Positions 50,133 through 58,691 are shown, counted from the stretch's first letter. The stretch: 64,000 nt of DNA from Kutzneria buriramensis (GCF_003387475.1 NZ_QUNO01000002.1:62001-126000); one strand, 5' to 3'. Notes: a model not told the origin generated them from the letters alone. Made by a program: numbers and translations.

Positions 50133-50969
50133 ATGGAACGCGTGACCTTCGACGCCGACGGCCTGAAGCTGGTCGGAAACCTCTCCGTGGCAACGGATGC
50201 GCCGGCGGTGGTGCTGACGGGCCCGTTCACGGGCGTCAAGGAGCAGGTGGTCGGCACGTACGCGCGGCTGCTGCACGAGCGGGGCGTCACGACGCTGGCG
50301 TTCGACCACCGGGGCTTCGGCGAGAGCGAGGGCCGGCGGGCGCACGAGGACAGCCAGGGCAAGCTGGCGGATCTGCGGGCGGCGGTGGGCCTGCTGGCCC
50401 GGCACACCGACCGCGTCGGCGTGGTGGGGGTGTGTCTGGGCGGCGGCTACGCGGTGAAGGCCGGGGCGACGGATCCGCGGCTGAAGGCGATCGTGGGCAT
50501 CGCCGGCGCGTACAACAGCCCGACCCGGTTCATTGCCGGCGATCCGGCGGGCTACCGAAGCGCCCTCGAGTCGTTCATCGACCGCTACGACGAGGAACTG
50601 CCGGCGGTGGCCCCGAATCAGGGCAACGCGGCGATGGCCGGCGACGAGCCGTACGCCTACTACGGCACCGATCGGGCCAGGGCTGAGCACTGGGAGAACC
50701 GGGTCACGTACGGGTCGCTGCACTCGCTGATGACCTTCGACGCGCTGGGCGCCGCCCCGCTGCTGGCCCACACCCCGCTGCTGATCGTGCACGGGAAGGT
50801 CGACGCCTACTGCTCGCCGGAACTGGCCGCGGCGGTGCACGCGGATGCCACCGGCCCCAACGAGATCCGCTGGTTGGACGCCGGCCAGCACATCGACCTC
50901 TACGACGTGGAGCCGCACGTGACGCAGGCGGCCGACGCCGCGGCCGAGTTCCTGCACCGGCACCTCTAG
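50133..50969 (+). CDS. Alpha/beta hydrolase with cysteine at the nucleophile elbow
   Basis: A 278-residue alpha/beta-hydrolase. The nucleophile elbow reads GVVGVCLGGGYA, putting Cys101 where Ser is usual, as in dienelactone hydrolases. The acid is probably Asp in LIVHGKVDAYCSPE and the base His in DAGQHIDLYD. TLAFDHRGFGESEGR is a typical oxyanion-side segment. It is divergent from the HxlR regulator. The CTAG stop overlap joins it to the convergent LysR gene. Confidence 0.88.
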   Translation: MERVTFDADGLKLVGNLSVATDAPAVVLTGPFTGVKEQVVGTYARLLHERGVTTLAFDHRGFGESEGRRAHEDSQGKLADLRAAVGLLARHTDRVGVVGVCLGGGYAVKAGATDPRLKAIVGIAGAYNSPTRFIAGDPAGYRSALESFIDRYDEELPAVAPNQGNAAMAGDEPYAYYGTDRARAEHWENRVTYGSLHSLMTFDALGAAPLLAHTPLLIVHGKVDAYCSPELAAAVHADATGPNEIRWLDAGQHIDLYDVEPHVTQAADAAAEFLHRHL

Positions 50970-51835
50970 TCCACAGTGGACAAAGCGCCGAACACCGCCC
51001 GGATTCGTGGCAGGTGCTCGCGGCCGCGCCGCGTTCCTATGTGGACGGAGTTGACCACCGGCTGCGGCGGCTCGTGCAGCACCGCCAGCCGTCCGGCGGC
51101 GATGTGCTCCTCGACCAGGTAGTGCGGCACGACGGTCAGCCCCGCGCCGGCGATCACCGCGGCCACCACGGCCCGGAAGTCGTTGACGATCAGCGCCGGC
51201 GTGGGCGGCCGCACCGCCCAGCACTCCCGGAAGTACCGGCGCGCCATCGGCATGTCCTCGGTGTAGCCGACGAACCGCCGCTCCCGCCCCGGCGCGTACG
51301 GCTCCTCGCCGGCCGGCCCGACCAGCAGGAACCGCTCCTCCAGCAGCGGCACCAGGTACATCCGCCGGGTCGGCACGCCCTCGATCTTGGTCAGCAGCGC
51401 CACGTCGATCTCGTCGCGCAGCACGGCGTTCACGAGATCGGGGGACAGTCCGACCCGGCACCGCACGGTCAGCCCCTCGGCCAGCAGCGGCGGCATCCGG
51501 GGCACGACGAACCGTTCCAGCAGGTCGACGGGCGCGCCGACGAACACCGGCCCGGCCCCGGACAGGGTGGCCGACCGCAGGCCGTCCAGCGCCCCTTCGA
51601 GGGCGTCGATGTGCTCGGCGACCTCGGCGGCCAGGCTGTGACCGGCCTCGGTCGGCGCTATGCCCCGGCCGGCCCGCCGGAACAGCGGCCGGCCGACCGA
51701 CTCCTCGATGGCCTTGAGGTGGCGCGACACGGCCGGCTGGGACAGCCCCAGCGCCTCGGCCGCCCGGGCCACCCCGCCGGTCCGGTACACGCTCAGGAAC
51801 GAGCGCAGGGCGACCAGTTCGGGACGGCTCGACAC
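50966..51835 (-). CDS. LysR-family transcriptional regulator
   Basis: A 289-residue LysR regulator with helix-turn-helix LVALRSFLSVYRTGGVARAAEALGLSQPAVSRHLKAIEE and a substrate-binding-like effector domain (residues 90-285). GTG start; the -10 hexamer TAAGCT seven bases upstream contains the stop codon of folE. The target is not evident; it is 10 bases downstream of folE and may be co-transcribed or read from its own promoter. Confidence 0.92.
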   Translation of the reverse strand: MSSRPELVALRSFLSVYRTGGVARAAEALGLSQPAVSRHLKAIEESVGRPLFRRAGRGIAPTEAGHSLAAEVAEHIDALEGALDGLRSATLSGAGPVFVGAPVDLLERFVVPRMPPLLAEGLTVRCRVGLSPDLVNAVLRDEIDVALLTKIEGVPTRRMYLVPLLEERFLLVGPAGEEPYAPGRERRFVGYTEDMPMARRYFRECWAVRPPTPALIVNDFRAVVAAVIAGAGLTVVPHYLVEEHIAAGRLAVLHEPPQPVVNSVHIGTRRGREHLPRIRAVFGALSTVD

Positions 51836-51842
51836 CCTGGGT

Positions 51843-51848
51843 AGCTTA
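51843..51848 (-). promoter_or_regulatory. -10 box overlapping the folE stop codon
   Basis: TAAGCT on the minus strand, seven bases before the LysR GTG. Its first three bases are the folE TAA stop. Confidence 0.5.
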
Positions 51849-52433
51849 TTTCACTCCGGCCAGCGCGAAGAACTCCTGCCGCGACCGCGCGTCGGACCGC
51901 AGCGTGCCGAGCAGCGTCGAGGTGACGGTGTCGGAGCCGACGGCCCGCACCCCGCGCAGCGTCATGCAGGTGTGCTCGGCCTCGATGACCACGCCGACGC
52001 CCTTGGGCTCCAGCTGCTCGCACAGCCAGTCGGCGACCTGCTTGGTCAGCCGCTCCTGGACCTGCGGCCGGCTGGCGAAGTGCTCGACGACGCGGGCCAG
52101 TTTGGACAGTCCCAGGATGCGGCCGGCGGGCAGGTAGCCGACGTGCGCGACGCCGACGAACGGCAGCAGGTGGTGCTCGCAGACCGACCGCACCGGGATG
52201 CCGCGGGCCAGCACCAGCTCGTCGTAGCCTTCGTCGTTCGGGAACGTCGTCAGGTCGAACGGGCGCGGCGTGAACAGCTCGGCGTAGGCCCGCGCCATCC
52301 GCCCCGGCGTGGCGCGCAGGCTCTCGCTGTCGGTGTCCACCCCGAGCGCCCGCAGCAGGTCCCCGGCGGCGCGCTCGGCGGCGTCGAGGTCGATGCCGGC
52401 CGCGGGCTCGTGGACCACCCGTAACGCGTGCAT
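51846..52433 (-). CDS. folE: GTP cyclohydrolase I
   Basis: Converts GTP to dihydroneopterin triphosphate, the entry to folate and tetrahydrobiopterin. The 195-residue protein has the zinc ligands Cys85, His88 (SVCEHHLLPF) and Cys156 (EAEHTCMTLRGV), and the substrate motif GLSKLARVVEHFASRPQVQERL. ATG preceded by a perfect AAGGAGG. No folP, folB or folK is adjacent, so this may be a second, specialised copy. It is divergent from an Fe-S-type regulator, which likely controls it. Confidence 0.95.
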   Translation of the reverse strand: MHALRVVHEPAAGIDLDAAERAAGDLLRALGVDTDSESLRATPGRMARAYAELFTPRPFDLTTFPNDEGYDELVLARGIPVRSVCEHHLLPFVGVAHVGYLPAGRILGLSKLARVVEHFASRPQVQERLTKQVADWLCEQLEPKGVGVVIEAEHTCMTLRGVRAVGSDTVTSTLLGTLRSDARSRQEFFALAGVK

Positions 52434-52453
52434 GCCGCCTCCTTGGTTCAGTT

Positions 52454-52523
52454 TCGCCAATAGATGTTGGTCATATCGGCGTTGCAGGTCAAGAAGTGTG
52501 GTTGCGGACACGCTAATAGGCGA
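52454..52523. promoter_or_regulatory. Paired TCGCC half-sites between folE and SufR-like gene
   Basis: TCGCCAATAG (52454-52463) and its near inverse CTAATAGGCGA (52513-52523) bracket the divergent promoters; the right copy abuts the -10 box of the regulator. Candidate binding sites of the SufR-like protein. Confidence 0.45.
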
Positions 52524-52529
52524 TATTCT
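52524..52529 (+). promoter_or_regulatory. -10 box, leaderless type (SufR-like gene)
   Basis: TATTCT, seven bases before GTG, with TTGCGG (52502-52507) as a possible -35 at 16-base spacing. Confidence 0.55.
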
Positions 52530-52536
52530 GGGACCG

Positions 52537-53217
52537 GTGAGCACCGATCGGGCGATCAGCGCCGTCGCGTCCCTCGACGACGACCTGCGCCGCGGCATGT
52601 TCGACTTCATCCGGGCCGCCCGGCACCCGGTGACGAGGGACGAGGCGGCGGCCGCGGTCGGCATCTCCCGCAAGCTCGCCGCCTTCCACCTGGACAAACT
52701 CGTCCACGCCGGCCTGCTGCGGGCCCACTACGAGGGCGTCGGCCGGGTCGGCCGGGCGCCCAAGGTGTACGAGCCGACCGACGTGGACGTGCGGGTCAGC
52801 ATCCCGGCCCGGCAGTACGACCTGCTGGCCGACATCCTGGTGGACGCGGTGCTGGCCGACGACGCCCGCGGGTCGGCGGAGACGATCGCGGCCGAGCGCG
52901 GCCGGGCGATCGGGTCGGCCGAGCGTGAGGAGGAGCGGCCGGGGCGGCTGGGCGTCGAGCGGGCGCTGACCATGACCTGCCGCGTGCTGGCCAAGCACGG
53001 TTTCGAGCCGCAGCGCGACACCCCGACGACCGTCCAGCTGCGGGACTGCCCGTTCCACCCGATCGCCACCCGGGCCCGCGGCCTGGTGTGCGGCATCAAC
53101 CGGGCGTACCTGGCCGGCGTGCTGGACGGGTTGGAGGCGCGGAGCGTGGAGGCGGTGCTGGCGCCGGGATCCGGCGGCTGCTGCGTGCTGCTGCGACCCC
53201 GGCAGGAACAGGGCTGA
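52537..53217 (+). CDS. SufR-like winged-helix regulator with Fe-S-type cysteines
   Basis: A 226-residue DNA-binding protein. The winged helix lies at 12-70 (DDDLRRGMFDFIRAARHPVTRDEAAAAVGISRKLAAFHLDKLVHAGLL). The C-terminal half has cysteines at 171 (RDCPFHPIA), 185 (LVCGINRAY) and 215/216 (SGGCCVLL), the spacing pattern seen in SufR-type [Fe-S] repressors. It may sense iron-sulfur status or oxidants. Divergent from folE. GTG start, leaderless type. Confidence 0.85.
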   Translation: MSTDRAISAVASLDDDLRRGMFDFIRAARHPVTRDEAAAAVGISRKLAAFHLDKLVHAGLLRAHYEGVGRVGRAPKVYEPTDVDVRVSIPARQYDLLADILVDAVLADDARGSAETIAAERGRAIGSAEREEERPGRLGVERALTMTCRVLAKHGFEPQRDTPTTVQLRDCPFHPIATRARGLVCGINRAYLAGVLDGLEARSVEAVLAPGSGGCCVLLRPRQEQG

Positions 53218-53293
53218 CCTTTCCTCCCATTCCAACGTATATCGCACAGGGGGTCTTGCCGCAAGACCCCTCTGCGCCCGCACAATCGCCGCC

Positions 53294-54475
53294 ATGCGTG
53301 TGGTGCTTTCGACCATTGGATCGCGCGGTGACGTTCAGCCGGTAGTGGCGCTCGCCCTTCGGCTGCGGGAAATGGGGCACGAGGCGCGGTTGTGCGCGCC
53401 ACCGGATTTCCGGGGATGGATCGAGGGGCTGGGAATCGAGTTCGTGCCGCTGGGCCCGGAGGTCCGTCCGGAGGTCCGGCCGGACTCCGAGACGCGCCGG
53501 CTGGCCGCCTCCCCGGAAGGAGTGAAACAGCTGGTCGAGGGCACGGTGGCGACGCAGTTCGAGACGCTGCTGCCGGCCGCCGATGGCTGCGATGTCGTCC
53601 TGGCGTGGTCGGTGTTGCAGGTCGCGGCGCCGTCCGTGGCGGAAAAGCTCGGTATTCGCCACGTCTACGCGACATTCAGCCCGAATCAACTCCCTTCCGG
53701 GCAGCTCGCGCCGGCGCCGATGCCCGGCTGGCAACAGCCGGCCGATGTCGACAATCGCACGTTGTGGGCGATGGAATCGCGCCGGTGGAACGACATCTGG
53801 CGGCCGGCCGTCAATTCCCGGCGGGAATCCATCGGGCTGCCGCCGATCGACGACGTGCTGACGCACGTGAACTCGCCGAGGCCGTGGCTGGCGGCAGATC
53901 CCGTGCTCGGGCCGTGGCCGGATGGCTCGGACGTGGTGCAGACCGGCGCGTGGTTGATGCGGGACACCCGGCCGCTGCCGGCCGACCTGGCTCGGTTCCT
54001 CGACGCCGGCGAGCCGCCGGTGTTCTTCGGCTTCGGCAGCACCGGCGCGGCGCCGGCCGACATCGGCCGGACGATGCTGGCGGCGGCGCGGGAGCACGGC
54101 CGGCGGGCGATGATCTCCCGTGGCTGGGCCGATCTGGAGCTGCCGGACGCCGACGACGCGCTCGTGATCGACGAGGCCAACTTCCAGGCGCTGTTCCCGC
54201 GGGTCGCCGCGGTGGTGCACCACGGCGGTTCCGGCACCACCACGGTCACCGCGATCTCCGGCACGCCGCACGTGATCGTGCCGCACCGCTACGACCAGTT
54301 CTACTGGGCCGCCCGCGTCGAGGCGCTGGGCATCGGCGTCCGGGCGGCGGTCGAGTCGCTGGCGTCGGGGCTGGACGGCGCGCTGCGGCCCGAGGTGGCG
54401 GCGGCCGCGAAGTCGGTCGCCGCCGAGCTGGTGCCCGACGGCGTCGAGATCGCGGCCGACCTGCTCGTGAACTAG
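53294..54475 (+). CDS. GT1-family glycosyltransferase (GtfE/MGT type)
   Basis: A 393-residue GT-B glycosyltransferase like those decorating glycopeptides and macrolides. MRVVLSTIGSRGDVQPVVALALRLREMGHEARLC is the N-terminal acceptor-side Rossmann start. The nucleotide-sugar site shows FFGFGSTGAAP, FQALFPRVAAVVHHGGSGTTT (HHGGxGT) and VPHRYDQFYWAARVE. The acceptor is unknown and no other antibiotic-pathway gene adjoins. Its stop shares CTAG with the convergent synthetase remnant. Confidence 0.93.
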   Translation: MRVVLSTIGSRGDVQPVVALALRLREMGHEARLCAPPDFRGWIEGLGIEFVPLGPEVRPEVRPDSETRRLAASPEGVKQLVEGTVATQFETLLPAADGCDVVLAWSVLQVAAPSVAEKLGIRHVYATFSPNQLPSGQLAPAPMPGWQQPADVDNRTLWAMESRRWNDIWRPAVNSRRESIGLPPIDDVLTHVNSPRPWLAADPVLGPWPDGSDVVQTGAWLMRDTRPLPADLARFLDAGEPPVFFGFGSTGAAPADIGRTMLAAAREHGRRAMISRGWADLELPDADDALVIDEANFQALFPRVAAVVHHGGSGTTTVTAISGTPHVIVPHRYDQFYWAARVEALGIGVRAAVESLASGLDGALRPEVAAAAKSVAAELVPDGVEIAADLLVN

Positions 54476-54912
54476 GAGCCGCCCGTCCCGGGCAACTCCT
54501 CGACGAACTCCACCGAGCGCGGCGCCTTGTAGCCGGCGAGGTGCTGCGCGACGTGTTCCCGCAGCTCCTCGCCGGTCGCCGCTTCGCCCTGCGCCAGCAC
54601 GACAACGGCGTGCACGCGCTCGCCCCACTGCTCGTCCGGCACGCCGACCACCACGCACGACGCCACCGCCGGGTGCCTCCCCAGCGCGTTCTCCACCTCG
54701 GCCGAGTACACGTTCTCGCCGCCGCAGACGATCATGTCCTTGATCCGGTCGACGACGTGCACCCGGCCCTCGTCGTCCAGGTAGCCGCCGTCGCCGGTGT
54801 GCAGCCAGCGGCCGAACAGCGCGTCGTCGTCGCGGACCACGATCTCGCCGACCGCGCCGCGCGGCAGCTCCCGGTCCTGCTCGTCCACGATCAGCACCTC
54901 GGTGAGCGCCAT
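54472..54912 (-). pseudogene. Acyl-CoA synthetase C-terminal remnant
   Basis: A 146-residue piece matching only the last third of an AMP-binding acyl-CoA synthetase: EVLIVDEQDRELPRGAVGEIVVRDD, GRWLHTGDGGYLDDEGRVHVVDRIKDMIVCGGENVYSAEVENALGRHPAV (motifs A7/A8), then GYKAPRSVEFVEELPGTGGS and stop. The ~350-residue N-terminal adenylation core is missing, and so is the final catalytic Lys motif (SGKxxKRxLR). An ATG with GGGAGGCGGG upstream would still allow translation. Likely a deletion remnant, possibly a stand-alone domain. Confidence 0.8.
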
Positions 54913-55015
54913 GGTCCCGCCTCCCTCCCGCATCACCGTTCACTTTATAGATGCTTTGGCATGTGCTCGGCCACATTATCCGCGATTCAGGTCGACTCGT
55001 GATTCACTGACGACC

Positions 55016-56116
55016 ATGGTGCCCCGCCCCCGCGACCGCCGCCAGCAGCTGATCAGGGCCGCCGCCCAGCTGTTCTGGCGGCACGGCTTCCACCGGGTCG
55101 GCATGACAGACATCGCGGCCGAGGTGGGCATCGGCGCGAGCGCGCTGTACCGGCACTTCCGGGGCAAGGAGGACCTGCTCGCGGCCGTCGTCGACGAGAG
55201 CTTGGACTGGCTGGAGGCGGCGATGGCGCAGGCTCCGCCGGACGCCGCCGGCACCATTGCGACCGTCGCCGAGGTCGTGCTGGCGCGGCGCGAGTTCGGG
55301 GTGTTGTGGGACCGGGAGGGCGGGCGGCTGCCCGTGGCGCAGCGCCGGGCCGTGCGGCGGCGGCTGCGTCGCGCTGTCGAGCGGGTCGCCGAGTCGATCG
55401 AGGACAACGGCCTGATGCGCGCCCGCGCCATCACCGCCGTGCTGGCCAGCGTCTCTTACCACCTGGGCAAGGTCGACGCCGCCCAGCTGTGCCGGATCAG
55501 CGATGCGCTGCTGACCGTCGAACTTCCCGCCGTGCCAACGGAATCGGCCGTCGTCGGCAAGGATCCGCAGGAACCGGCCTCGCGTCGCGAGGCACTGCTG
55601 GCCGCCGCCACGCGGCTGTTCGCCGAGCACGGCTACCCGTCCGTGAGCCTCGCCGACATCGGCACCGCCGCCGGCATCGCGGCGCCCAGCGTCTACAGCC
55701 ACTTCGCCAGCAAGTCCGACCTGCTCAACGACGCCCTGACCCGGTACATCGAGTCGATCTGGCTTTCCCTGCACCATATTCTGCGCACCGCCGACGGGCC
55801 GGCCGACGCGTTGGGACGGGCCGTCGACAGCTACTTGTCCTTCGCCACAGCCAATCCCGACCTCGTGCGGCTGCTGCTGTCCGAGGCGGTGAACCTGCCG
55901 GTCGAGCAGCAGGAGGCGATTTCCCGCACGTGGCGGGAGTTCGAGGCCGAGCTGGTGGCGCTGCTGCGGCGGGCCCGCCCCGAGCTCGCCGCCGATCCCG
56001 CGCCGGCGTTCGTGCTCGGCGCGATCGGCATCGTCAACGGCATGACGCTCGTGCCGTCCCTGCGCGGGCAGGCCGAGATCGGCGTCTTCGCCCACGCCGT
56101 GCTGTGGTCCGCGTGA
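55016..56116 (+). CDS. Tandem two-domain TetR/AcrR regulator
   Basis: A 366-residue fusion of two complete TetR-like modules. The first helix-turn-helix is at 8-54 (RRQQLIRAAAQLFWRHGFHRVGMTDIAAEVGIGASALYRHFRGKEDLL); the second at about 190-236 (RREALLAAATRLFAEHGYPSVSLADIGTAAGIAAPSVYSHFASKSDLL). Such two-headed TetRs usually sit next to acyl-CoA genes; here the divergent neighbour is the synthetase remnant, so its original target may have been lost. ATG start has no clear Shine-Dalgarno. Confidence 0.9.
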   Translation: MVPRPRDRRQQLIRAAAQLFWRHGFHRVGMTDIAAEVGIGASALYRHFRGKEDLLAAVVDESLDWLEAAMAQAPPDAAGTIATVAEVVLARREFGVLWDREGGRLPVAQRRAVRRRLRRAVERVAESIEDNGLMRARAITAVLASVSYHLGKVDAAQLCRISDALLTVELPAVPTESAVVGKDPQEPASRREALLAAATRLFAEHGYPSVSLADIGTAAGIAAPSVYSHFASKSDLLNDALTRYIESIWLSLHHILRTADGPADALGRAVDSYLSFATANPDLVRLLLSEAVNLPVEQQEAISRTWREFEAELVALLRRARPELAADPAPAFVLGAIGIVNGMTLVPSLRGQAEIGVFAHAVLWSA

Positions 56117-56119
56117 CGG

Positions 56120-57526
56120 CTACTCGTCGAGCACGTACTCCAGCTGTCCCCAGTCACCGGCCTCGCCCGAGGCGCCCGGCACGACTGCGAAGGAACCGGG
56201 CCGGGCATGGCGGATCGCCGTCGGCCACACGCGAACGACGGTGTCCGGCACGTCCAACCGCGCCCAGGTGTGGTCGAACCGCAGGTCGCCGTCGGCCCTC
56301 GTGGTGGCGAAGCGGGCCGAGCCGGCGAACCGCACGTGGCCGAACCGGGTGTCGCCGCGGAACTGCGCCTCGCTGAACTCGACGTAGTCGCCGAAGCGGA
56401 CGTCGACGAAGTCGGCGAGGGTGGCGAACACGGCATTGTCGAACCGGACCTCGGCGGCGAACTCGACCGCCGTGAACCGCGCGGCGCCGGCGAACTCGGC
56501 GTTGTGGAAGAACGTGTGCCCGGCGAACCGGGTGTGGTCGAACGCGACGTCACCGAGGAACCTGGTGGACCCGAACCGCACCTCCCCGTCGAACGTGGTG
56601 GCCTGGAACGATGCGTCGGCCGCGAAGTGCGACCGGCTGAACCGTGTCCACTCGGCGAACCGCGCGTTGGCGAAGTCGGCCCCGTCCTCGAATCGCGCCT
56701 CCGCGAACGACGCCGGGCCCAGGAAATCCGTGTGGTCCCAGGAGACCCGGTCGGCGAACGTCGCCGACTTGAACGAGGCCTGCTGAATCGTGGCCGTGTC
56801 GAAGCGGGTGCGGCCGAACAGCCGGGCTTCGTCGCAGGTCAGGCTGCGGATGACGCAGTCGGTGAGGTCCAGGTCGAACAGCGCCGCCCGGGTGAAGTCG
56901 AGATCCAGGTCGTCCCAACGGGCCTCGGCGGTGCGCTTCGCGTGCGTGACCAGAATGCGTTGGGCGGTCAGCCGAACCTGGTGCTCCTCGGCGACGACCG
57001 GGTCGACGGCGAAGGCGTCGAACGGCATCCGCAGGTAGGCGCAGAGCACGTTCACCACGGTCTGGCGCTGGTCGGGGGTGGCCTGCGCGAGCCGCTCCAG
57101 CGCGTACATGCCGGCCAGGCGGACCGGCGCCTTGTCCGAGCCGAGCTGTTCGGCGGCCTTCGTGTACAGGTCGGTGACCCGACGCTCGAGGGCGTCCGCC
57201 TCCGACGCGGCGGCCATCCGCTCCCGCAACGCGTAGTCGCGGTCGACCTTCTCGTGGTCGAGATCCTTCTGCCGCAACGCGATCTCGCTCGTCCGCTGCC
57301 GGCGCGCCGCCAGCCACAGGGCGCCCGCGCCGCCGGTGCCGACCACGATCGTGCCCGCCGTCTTGATCGCGTCGAGCCGGTTGCTCGACTCCACGGTGCC
57401 GTCGCCGTAGGCGATCAGCAGCCAGATGCCCACCCCGACGCCGATCACCACCAGCGCGGCAGCCGACAGCGCGATGGTCCGTGTCGACAGCACGCGATAG
57501 GCCGGCCGCTGGTCAGACGAGTCCAC
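56120..57526 (-). CDS. Membrane-anchored pentapeptide-repeat protein
   Basis: A 468-residue protein with two transmembrane helices (about 17-38 and 57-74), a charged coiled segment (78-125), then about 250 residues of pentapeptide repeats read as F-x-x-A-x (FDTATIQQASFKSATFADRV, FANARFAEWTRFSRSHFAADASF, and so on), which fold as a right-handed beta-helix. Similar actinobacterial proteins have a cytoplasmic repeat domain of unknown function. GTG start with a -10-like CAGAAT six bases upstream. It ends four bases from the convergent TetR stop. Confidence 0.9.
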   Translation of the reverse strand: MDSSDQRPAYRVLSTRTIALSAAALVVIGVGVGIWLLIAYGDGTVESSNRLDAIKTAGTIVVGTGGAGALWLAARRQRTSEIALRQKDLDHEKVDRDYALRERMAAASEADALERRVTDLYTKAAEQLGSDKAPVRLAGMYALERLAQATPDQRQTVVNVLCAYLRMPFDAFAVDPVVAEEHQVRLTAQRILVTHAKRTAEARWDDLDLDFTRAALFDLDLTDCVIRSLTCDEARLFGRTRFDTATIQQASFKSATFADRVSWDHTDFLGPASFAEARFEDGADFANARFAEWTRFSRSHFAADASFQATTFDGEVRFGSTRFLGDVAFDHTRFAGHTFFHNAEFAGAARFTAVEFAAEVRFDNAVFATLADFVDVRFGDYVEFSEAQFRGDTRFGHVRFAGSARFATTRADGDLRFDHTWARLDVPDTVVRVWPTAIRHARPGSFAVVPGASGEAGDWGQLEYVLDE

Positions 57527-57544
57527 GCGGTCATTCTGGCAGGG

Positions 57545-58678
57545 TCAGAGCGGCAGCACCTCGACTTCGGCTCCGGTCCACTGTGGAGGGACGACCGCGA
57601 GCACGTCGGCCATGGCCGCGCCCCAGAGGTTGCCGGCGCGGTCACGGCCGACCGGGACGATGGCGTCGTCGGTGCGAACCGCCGGCACCAGGCGGGTTTC
57701 CCGTTCCCGCGCGGCGATGCTCGCCCTGAGGCGGCCGGTCAGCGGGGGCTTGGGGGAGCGGCCGGCGAGGCGGTGCAGCAACGGCGCGAGCAGGGTGTGG
57801 CCGGCGGCGAGGGCCGCGAAGGGGTTGCCGGGCAGACCGACCACGCGTCGGCCGTCGGGCAGGGCCGCCAGGAGTTGCGGGTGGCCGGGCCGGCAGGCGA
57901 CGCCGTCGACCAGGACGTCCGCCTTCAGCGCGCCGAGCACCGGCCGCAGGTGGTCGGCCGGGCCGACGGAGGTGGAGCCGCAGACCGCGATCACGTCCAC
58001 GTCGTCGCAGGCCAACGCCTCGGACAGGGATCCCGCGCGGTCGGCGACGAACTGCGTGTCGGACAGTTCGCCGCCGGCGTCCGCGATCAGCCCCGGCAGC
58101 AGCGGTCCGATGGCGTCGCGGACCTGGCCGTGCGTGGGGAGTCCGGCTGTCAGCAGTTCGTCACCGCTGACGATCACCCGGACCTTGGGGCGGCGGTGCA
58201 CGGACAGCACGTCGTACCCGACGCTCGCGGCGAGGCCAAGTGCCGCCGGCGTGACCACGGCGCCGGCTTGCAGGACCCGCCGGCCGCGGGGGATGTCCTC
58301 TCCTCGGCGGCGGATGTGGGGCTTCCCGGGGTTGCCGTTGAGGGTCGTTTCATCCACCGAGGACTGTTCGATCGGCAGAACCGCCTCCGCGCCAACCGGA
58401 ATCGGTGCGCCGGTGGCGATCTCGTACGCCTCGCCCGGCTCGATCGTCACCGCTGCGCACGGCCCGGCCAGCCGCCGGCCGACGATCGTCCACGGTCCCG
58501 GGCCGCGAACCGCGTACCCGTCCATCGCCGCCGTGTCGCACAGCGGCAGCGGCACCAGTGCCGGCAGGTGTCCGGCGAGTGCGAGCCCCAGTGCGTCGCG
58601 CAGCGGGACCGTGATCGTCTCCAGCGGCTCCGCCGCGGTTCTCGCGGCCTGCCTGGCTTCCACCCAGCCCGTGGTCAT
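57545..58678 (-). CDS. moeA: Molybdopterin molybdenumtransferase MoeA
   Basis: Inserts molybdate into adenylated molybdopterin, the last common step of molybdenum cofactor synthesis. The 377-residue protein shows DTAAMDGYAVRG, GEAYEIATGAPIPVGAEAVLPIE, RRRGEDIPRG, VIVSGDELL and VVGLPGNPFAALA. The usual SGGTSxGxxD loop is CGSTSVGPADH. It is shorter than the ~400 typical. ATG with TAAGTT seven bases upstream, leaderless type. Clustered with fdhD on the other side of a divergent promoter. Confidence 0.93.
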   Translation of the reverse strand: MTTGWVEARQAARTAAEPLETITVPLRDALGLALAGHLPALVPLPLCDTAAMDGYAVRGPGPWTIVGRRLAGPCAAVTIEPGEAYEIATGAPIPVGAEAVLPIEQSSVDETTLNGNPGKPHIRRRGEDIPRGRRVLQAGAVVTPAALGLAASVGYDVLSVHRRPKVRVIVSGDELLTAGLPTHGQVRDAIGPLLPGLIADAGGELSDTQFVADRAGSLSEALACDDVDVIAVCGSTSVGPADHLRPVLGALKADVLVDGVACRPGHPQLLAALPDGRRVVGLPGNPFAALAAGHTLLAPLLHRLAGRSPKPPLTGRLRASIAARERETRLVPAVRTDDAIVPVGRDRAGNLWGAAMADVLAVVPPQWTGAEVEVLPL

Positions 58679-58685
58679 GCTATAC

Positions 58686-58691
58686 AACTTA
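58686..58691 (-). promoter_or_regulatory. -10 box, leaderless type (moeA)
   Basis: TAAGTT on the minus strand, seven bases before ATG. A CATAC-T-GTATG dyad (58695-58705) lies just upstream and may bind a regulator. Confidence 0.5.

Noticed and set aside
53096-54976. A long minus-strand open frame running from the synthetase remnant back through the glycosyltransferase gene
   Set aside because: The synthetase-like residues belong to a different frame ending at 54472; the long frame is antisense to a clear GT1 gene.
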